DNA of 64,000 bases from CAMUQR01 sp963516005 (GTDB lineage: Bacteria; Patescibacteriota; Saccharimonadia; Saccharimonadales; Saccharimonadaceae), in assembly GCA_963516005.1 (NCBI GenBank), contig CAUPYP010000002.1:1-64000 (forward strand), given 5' to 3'. The notes under the pieces were generated by a model. The model was not told the DNA's origin. It ran no database searches and saw only the letters and a program-made list of their open reading frames with translations. Position numbers and translations under genes: made by a program. Below, piece after piece: positions 59,064 through 64,000 of this stretch. Each line of letters opens with the position of its first letter. Position 1 is the first letter of the stretch.

Positions 59064-60265
59064 TTTTTTCCTTTCACTGTCCATTGTTTCTTCAAACTCG
59101 TTACTCCGCCAAAATCATGATCACTTAAGCTCCAATCATACTTTATGCCAAACTCACCAGCTGGATTGAAGTTCGCAATGCGATATTGACAATCCTTTGA
59201 CCATAATTCCACTGCCAAAAAATACGGACCAGGTGTTACATTTAATTCAATCTCAACCGAAACTTGATTTTTGCCAAGTAAACTTGGCACACCTTCACGA
59301 TTTGAGACAAAGTTCGCCACATGTAATCCATCTCGTCTAAATAAATCAATAGTCACGCAGTCAGCTTTGAGATGTTTTTTCCATGAGATATCCACTTTAA
59401 GTTTCTCTTTTACTTTAAATAAGTCTTTTTCTTTATTTGAAGTCGCATCAAGAATCCTTGTCGTCACACCACCATTATTATCATCAATCAGATGGCTCAC
59501 TCGATCATAGATAAATTTTTCATTCATATTGCTATATTTCGCAGCCACTCGTAGTGGATCACCAATCGTATCGATTTTGCCATCTTTAATTAGCACAGCC
59601 TTATTGCAGAATTTCTTGACAGTACCCATATCATGAGTCACCAGCACGATCGTCTGACCGTTTGCTCGATACTCTTCAAACACCTCAATACATTTTCTCT
59701 GAAAAGCCTCATCACCGACTGCCAGCACTTCATCAAAAATCAAAATATCATTTTTAGCCTTAATGGCAATTGAAAATGCCAAACGGACTTGCATACCACT
59801 CGAGTAGTTCTTCAGTTTTAAATCCATAAACTCCTCAAGTTCAGCAAATTCCACAATTTCGTCGTACATTTTATTCATTTGTTGGCGTGAAAAACCAAGC
59901 AAAGCACCGTTTAAATAAACATTGTCTCGGCCAGATAATTCCGGATTAAAGCCAACCCCTAGCTCAATAAACGGCGTTAGATTGCCGTGCAGTTTAATTT
60001 CACCTTCATCTGGTGAATAAACCCCACAAATCGTTTTGAGCAAAGTTGATTTACCACTGCCGTTACGACCAACAATTCCGAAAAAATCACCTTTATTGAT
60101 GGTGAAACTAATATCATCCAGCACTTTGTGAACTTGTTTTTCGTTGCGTTTCCAGCCGTTAACAATAATTTGTTTTAAAGAATTATTGTTATATTTTGGA
60201 ATAATAAAACTCTTTTTTAGATGACAAATCTCAATTGCTGGTTCGGTTTTTTGATTTTTAGCCAT
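59060..60265 (-). CDS. Polysaccharide ABC exporter ATPase (Wzt/TagH-like)
   Basis: 401 residues. ABC domain with Walker A GRNGSGKST, signature NYSSGMQVRLAFSI and Walker B DILIFDEVLAVGDEAF, the long form typical of O-antigen and teichoic acid exporters. The C-terminal ~150 residues are a Wzt-C-like beta sandwich (ITIDLFRRDGLHVANF, after a charged linker) that in other systems binds the glycan end. It is coupled to the permease by a one-base overlap. Confidence 0.92.
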   Translation of the reverse strand: MAKNQKTEPAIEICHLKKSFIIPKYNNNSLKQIIVNGWKRNEKQVHKVLDDISFTINKGDFFGIVGRNGSGKSTLLKTICGVYSPDEGEIKLHGNLTPFIELGVGFNPELSGRDNVYLNGALLGFSRQQMNKMYDEIVEFAELEEFMDLKLKNYSSGMQVRLAFSIAIKAKNDILIFDEVLAVGDEAFQRKCIEVFEEYRANGQTIVLVTHDMGTVKKFCNKAVLIKDGKIDTIGDPLRVAAKYSNMNEKFIYDRVSHLIDDNNGGVTTRILDATSNKEKDLFKVKEKLKVDISWKKHLKADCVTIDLFRRDGLHVANFVSNREGVPSLLGKNQVSVEIELNVTPGPYFLAVELWSKDCQYRIANFNPAGEFGIKYDWSLSDHDFGGVTSLKKQWTVKGKK

Positions 60266-61062
60266 TAGACATTCTCCGCAAAATACTTTGATTTTTTCTT
60301 AAAATAGACACTTCCAACAATACAAATCGACGCAATCACCGCAAACGGAAAAATCGTTAAGCGTGGTCCAGCATTTGATGACCAAATTGTCAATACCTCT
60401 GGCGAATGTAGCAATGCATAACGAGCGTCTTGAATAATCTGCACCATTGGATTTAAGAAAAACCACTTCTGCAAACTTGGCGAAACACTCACCAGTGGAA
60501 AGATAATCGCACTACCATACATACCAGCCTGCAATAAAATTTCCCAGATATAAGAAATATCGCGAAACTTCACATAGAGCGTCGCCAATAAAAACGCCAC
60601 ACCGAGTGTGAAGATAAACAACTCCAACAACACTGGAATTAAAGTCAATAAATGCCAATCAAATTGCACCCTTGATAATAGTGCAAACACAAACACCACC
60701 ACGAGGCTCAGGCCTAGATTAATCAACGCCGACACAGTCGAGGCAATAACGATTAGATAGCGCGGAATATTAATCTTGCGAATGAGCGAACCGTGCGACA
60801 CGATGGAACTTGCGCCCAAAATCGTCGCTTCTGTGAAAAAGTTCCACAGCATAATTCCCAGCAATAAATACACTTCATAATGTGGCACACCTTTCGCGAC
60901 TGGCCACACCACCGTAAACACGATGTACATAATTGAAAAAATCGCTAACGGCTTCAATAATGACCATAAATAACCCAAGGCTGAGCCCTGATATCTGACT
61001 TTAAAATCGGTTCGAACCATTTCACTGAGAATGGCACGATTTTTTTCATGTAAAAATCTCAT
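60265..61062 (-). CDS. Polysaccharide ABC exporter permease (Wzm/TagG-like)
   Basis: 265 residues with six helices and the ABC-2 pattern: an amphipathic N-terminal stretch (MVRTDFKVRYQGSALGYLWS), LLLGIMLWNFFTEAT, and FRDISYIWEILLQAGMYGS. It forms the channel with the ATPase at 59060. First of a run permease-ATPase-UGM-like. TATAAT lies 13 bases upstream of the ATG. Confidence 0.92.
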   Translation of the reverse strand: MRFLHEKNRAILSEMVRTDFKVRYQGSALGYLWSLLKPLAIFSIMYIVFTVVWPVAKGVPHYEVYLLLGIMLWNFFTEATILGASSIVSHGSLIRKINIPRYLIVIASTVSALINLGLSLVVVFVFALLSRVQFDWHLLTLIPVLLELFIFTLGVAFLLATLYVKFRDISYIWEILLQAGMYGSAIIFPLVSVSPSLQKWFFLNPMVQIIQDARYALLHSPEVLTIWSSNAGPRLTIFPFAVIASICIVGSVYFKKKSKYFAENV

Positions 61063-61111
61063 AAATACGCTAGTTATTATAGTAGACGTTGTGATTTATT
61101 TCAAGTTTAGT

Positions 61112-61117
61112 TAAAAT
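61112..61117 (+). promoter_or_regulatory. -10 box, leaderless type
   Basis: TAAAAT at 61112-61117, six bases before ATG 61124. Confidence 0.55.
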
Positions 61118-61123
61118 AACTTC

Positions 61124-62302
61124 ATGACCAAAACTGATGTAATTTTGATTCGCAACGCCAACCAATTTGATTTTGGCGGTGCTGAAAAATATCAAGTTTT
61201 ACTGGCACAAGAATTAGCCAAAAACGGTTTAACGCCACTTATCGCTTCTGGTCATCAACAACTGCTTAATTCCGCCAAACAATCTAACCTACCGACCGTT
61301 AAATCGCCCTGGCTCAAATATCAAAATTTTGCTGGCTGGCGGATTATTTTAACACCACTGTATTTTTTGTGGCAAATCCGCTTGTATTATTTCTACCGAC
61401 GTTTGTTTAAAGCTTGCCGACCACAGATTGTCCATATTCACAGTCGTGATGATTTTATTGCTGGCACTTTAGCAGCGCACCACCTCGGCATCAAAGTTTT
61501 TTGGACTGATCATGCCGATCTTAAGCATATTCTCCAGAATACTCAAGTTCGTTTCAAAAATCCTATCGGTAAAACTATCTTAAAACTCGCCCTTAAGATT
61601 AATCGTCTAATTTTGATTTCTCAAAGTGAAAAAAGCGCCATTAGTCAACACATCAAGAACACAGATCCTTTCTGGCAAAAAACCATCATTATTCCAAATG
61701 GCGTTAACGATATCATCAGCACCAACAAACACCCAACTCACTATCAGCAGACTCAATCCTGTTTTACTTTTGCCACATCCAGTCGATTAGTTAAAGATAA
61801 AGGCATTGCGGAAGCGATTACGGCTTTTAATTCTGTTCACAAAAGCCACGCCAATTGCCAGTTATTAATCATAGGTGACGGGCCAGATAATCAAAAATTT
61901 AAAAAAATAGCCCAAGGCAATACCCATATCCATTTTTTAGGGTATCTTAATCAACCGATAGACACACTACAATCAGTCGATTGTTTTTTGATGCCAACTT
62001 ATCACGAAGGGCTTAGTTTGTCTCTGATTGAAGCCTGTATGCTACAGCTACCAATTATTACTACTAATGTTGGTGGAAATCCTGAAATTATCACCAATCA
62101 GCATAACGGCCTTCTAATTCCGCCTCGTGACGCCGAGGCGCTGAAACAAGCTATGCTTAAAATTATTAATCACCCTGACCTCGCCCATCAGCTCGCTTCT
62201 CAAGCACGTCAGACTTTTGAGCAGAAATTTAATTTTACCAAAATTGTGCATGATCAGATTATTCCCCTATATTTTTCTGAAGATGATACAATAAAATCAT
62301 GA
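61124..62302 (+). CDS. Glycosyltransferase family 4
   Basis: A 392-residue GT-B enzyme. FDFGGAEKYQVLLAQELAK is the acceptor loop, QIVHIHSRDDFIAG follows, then the donor domain FATSSRLVKDKGIAEAITAF and PTYHEGLSLSLIEACMLQLP with E-x7-E. No signal or membrane helix. Its last four bases overlap the next gene, which nevertheless also has a leaderless-type -10 inside this one. Linkage made is unknown. Confidence 0.88.
   Translation: MTKTDVILIRNANQFDFGGAEKYQVLLAQELAKNGLTPLIASGHQQLLNSAKQSNLPTVKSPWLKYQNFAGWRIILTPLYFLWQIRLYYFYRRLFKACRPQIVHIHSRDDFIAGTLAAHHLGIKVFWTDHADLKHILQNTQVRFKNPIGKTILKLALKINRLILISQSEKSAISQHIKNTDPFWQKTIIIPNGVNDIISTNKHPTHYQQTQSCFTFATSSRLVKDKGIAEAITAFNSVHKSHANCQLLIIGDGPDNQKFKKIAQGNTHIHFLGYLNQPIDTLQSVDCFLMPTYHEGLSLSLIEACMLQLPIITTNVGGNPEIITNQHNGLLIPPRDAEALKQAMLKIINHPDLAHQLASQARQTFEQKFNFTKIVHDQIIPLYFSEDDTIKS
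62287..62292 (+). promoter_or_regulatory. -10 box inside the preceding gene, leaderless type
   Basis: TACAAT at 62287-62292, six bases before ATG 62299. Located within the last codons of the 61124 gene, so an internal promoter is possible. Confidence 0.45.
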
Positions 62303-63435
62303 AACCAATCACTGCTCGCTTCAATCTCGATCCAGTTGCCGAACATCGCCTCTCAGGTGTTGGTGGCTATTCGAAGCGCTTATTCGAGGCGCTTAGCCAA
62401 CATCCAGGCTTCCAAACTGAAGGATTTTATTTTAATTTTCGTAATCAACGCCCTCAACCACAAACCACTCTTACAAATTATCGAGCGCTCAATTTTCCCC
62501 TAAAAATTTACGCCAAACTTGATAGTTATGGTCTACGTTTTCCTTTTGATCTGTTTTTAAAACCGGTTGATGTAACTTTTTTCCCGAATTTCGCAACCTG
62601 GCGTACCACTAAATCTAAATTGTCAATCACTACCGTTCACGATCTGACTTATCTATATTTTCCGGAACTGGTTGAAGCGAAGAATCTCGCTCACCTCCGT
62701 CGCGTTGTACCTCGCACGCTCAAACATGCCGATCTAATCCTCACCGTTTCACAAGCCGTTAAAAATGAAATTATCAAGGAATTTCATATCAATCCCGATA
62801 AGATTTTAGCTCTGCCGATTCCCGTGAGTGACCTATTTCGAGACTTCAATCCCACAACTACCACTGCCCAACTCCCAGCTGAGCTTCAGAATCAAAAATA
62901 TATTAGTTTTGTTGGCAATTTTGAACCTCGTAAAAACCTGCCTACGCTGATTCAGGCTTATTTGCAACTGCCAAAAAATCTCCGCCAAGACTATAAGCTC
63001 GTCATTGCTGGTAGTCAAAGTTGGAGCAATCAAAAAGCCCAAGCTTTAATTGACGAGGCTAATCAGGATCAACCAACAATTTTGCAACTTTCTGGTTTAA
63101 GCGATGAGGAAATTGCCAATTTATTACATCATTCCAGCCTGCATATTTTGCCGTCTTTGTATGAAGGTTTTGGTATGCCGATTGTTGAAGCTATGACAGT
63201 TAATACTCCAGTTATCGCCTCCGACATTCCAGTTTTACATGAATCTAGCGGTGGTTCGGCGGTCTATTTTAATCCTCACTCCGCTAGTGATTTGAGTCAA
63301 AAAATCACTCAAGTCTTAACTGATACTTCATTGCAACAACGCTTAATCAAACAAGGCAAAATCTTCGCCGATAGCCTCAGTTGGCACGATAATACTGACA
63401 AAATCCACCAGGCCGTCGCACAATTATTACAGTAA
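62299..63435 (+). CDS. Glycosyltransferase family 4, mannosyltransferase-like
   Basis: 378 residues. GVGGYSKRLFEALSQHP binds near the acceptor; FPNFATWRTTKSKLSITTVH then DLTYLYFPE and VSQAVKNEIIKEF are typical of GT4 mannosyltransferase-like enzymes. The donor domain has FVGNFEPRKNLPTLIQAYL and LYEGFGMPIVEAMTVNTPV. Acts after or before the 61124 enzyme on the same glycan, judging by the overlap. Donor sugar is not determinable. Confidence 0.88.
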   Translation: MKPITARFNLDPVAEHRLSGVGGYSKRLFEALSQHPGFQTEGFYFNFRNQRPQPQTTLTNYRALNFPLKIYAKLDSYGLRFPFDLFLKPVDVTFFPNFATWRTTKSKLSITTVHDLTYLYFPELVEAKNLAHLRRVVPRTLKHADLILTVSQAVKNEIIKEFHINPDKILALPIPVSDLFRDFNPTTTTAQLPAELQNQKYISFVGNFEPRKNLPTLIQAYLQLPKNLRQDYKLVIAGSQSWSNQKAQALIDEANQDQPTILQLSGLSDEEIANLLHHSSLHILPSLYEGFGMPIVEAMTVNTPVIASDIPVLHESSGGSAVYFNPHSASDLSQKITQVLTDTSLQQRLIKQGKIFADSLSWHDNTDKIHQAVAQLLQ

Positions 63436-63465
63436 TCACATTCGACGATTCGCAACTTTAACTCT

Positions 63466-63477
63466 TTATGCTATAAT
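63466..63477 (+). promoter_or_regulatory. Extended -10 promoter of the 63493 gene
   Basis: TTATGC-TATAAT at 63466-63477, 15 bases before the ATG. Confidence 0.55.
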
Positions 63478-63492
63478 AAACTTAAACAATTT

Positions 63493-64000
63493 ATGAAAGT
63501 CAAAAAAGCCCTCATTATCCTTATTATCGCTTTGCTACTAGCAACGGTCACGGCAGTAGTTTTAATATTTACTTTACCTAAAAAACAACCAGCTCCAACT
63601 CAACCAACCGATAATTCCCAAACCAAATCTAATGAACCAATCGTTGATCCACTAGGTCAAAATGTGCTTGATTATCAACTCGAGGAAAAACCCGCACCAC
63701 AGCTAGCTGACCCGAACGATGGTTATCCACGCCAATTAATTTTAAACCAATTCAACCGCTTGCCAAATGGTAATGTCGAAATTAAAATTCAAACCGACCT
63801 CAAAAACACCAGCGACAAAAAAGCCACCTGTCGCCTAGTTTTAAATGGTAAGCAATATTTAACCGAAAAAGCAGAAATCAACAAACAGTTTGCCAGTTGT
63901 CGTCCACTAATTGTCCACGAAAGCGACATTAAAGACGGCACTAACACCTACGAAGTTTTCTATCAAGCCAGCGACTACAAAGATCGTTACGCTGGTGAAA
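63493..64000 (+). CDS. Membrane-anchored protein, 3' end outside the window
   Basis: Open to the window edge for 169 residues. A basic start and one helix (about 5-28) are followed by a Pro/Gln/Asn-rich linker and a beta domain with two Cys (ATCRLVLNGKQYLTEKAEIN, FASCRPLIV). The spacing of Cys, NGK/NGSK and the following turns matches the C-terminal domain of the 57109 protein, so both may be one family of envelope proteins tied to the glycan locus. Function is unknown. Confidence 0.65.
   Translation, partial: MKVKKALIILIIALLLATVTAVVLIFTLPKKQPAPTQPTDNSQTKSNEPIVDPLGQNVLDYQLEEKPAPQLADPNDGYPRQLILNQFNRLPNGNVEIKIQTDLKNTSDKKATCRLVLNGKQYLTEKAEINKQFASCRPLIVHESDIKDGTNTYEVFYQASDYKDRYAGE

Overview
The window looks like part of a Candidatus Saccharibacteria (TM7, Patescibacteria) chromosome, probably a host-associated member. 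The evidence is compact gene packing, a type IV pilus operon, an arginine deiminase operon of the kind reported in animal-associated Saccharibacteria, many large membrane-anchored surface proteins, and a long glycan assembly and export locus. TGA is used as a stop, so the UGA=Gly code of Gracilibacteria and Absconditabacteria does not apply. The assignment rests on gene content and familiarity, not on a search.

Layout. 1-2618: 5' part of a giant RCC1-repeat surface protein. 2735-4095: dgkA and tilS. 4174-9628: type IV pilus operon pilB-C-M-N-O plus a small membrane protein. 9656-14349: PRC-barrel protein, recX-recA, a pilin-like protein, a PH-domain protein and ruvB. 14458-16820: membrane protein, ATP-cone protein and a cysteine-less disulfide-oxidoreductase homologue. 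16877-17700: initiator tRNA-Met, an FtsB/DivIC-like gene and a second CAT-anticodon tRNA. 17706-21750: an inserted cassette, described below. 22165-32191: household and envelope genes (MFS transporter, Mur ligase, GDPD, AspRS, CBS protein, DsbA-like). 32300-35791: a 30-codon orphan gene and a 1055-aa FN3/DUF5011 surface protein. 35918-40669: arcA-arcB-arcD-arcC. 40751-43100: a SipW-like signal peptidase fused to LamG, with a TasA-like substrate. 43316-64000: glycosyltransferases, galE, a UGM-like enzyme, a Wzm/Wzt ABC exporter and several exported proteins.

The most notable region is the cassette at 17840-21600. It has perfect 123-bp inverted terminal repeats and sits between two exact 137-bp direct copies of the 3' end of a neighbouring coiled-coil gene. 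Inside are a 47-aa microcin-B17-like precursor peptide (Cys/Ser/Thr/Gly-rich core), a single 714-aa protein joining a SagB-type dehydrogenase to a YcaO cyclodehydratase, and a convergent HExxH metalloprotease. No transposase, integrase, exporter or immunity gene is visible. It reads as a mobile cassette for a linear azol(in)e-containing peptide in an episymbiotic bacterium, where such a product could act on its actinobacterial host or on competitors. That role is inference.

A second genome-wide signal is promoter geometry. At eleven genes a -10 box (TATAAT-like) ends exactly six bases before the start codon, which implies leaderless mRNAs. I used this rule to correct several start sites. A second class has an extended -10 of the form TTATGnTA(T/A)AAT and precedes tRNA, arc and surface-protein genes that have leaders.
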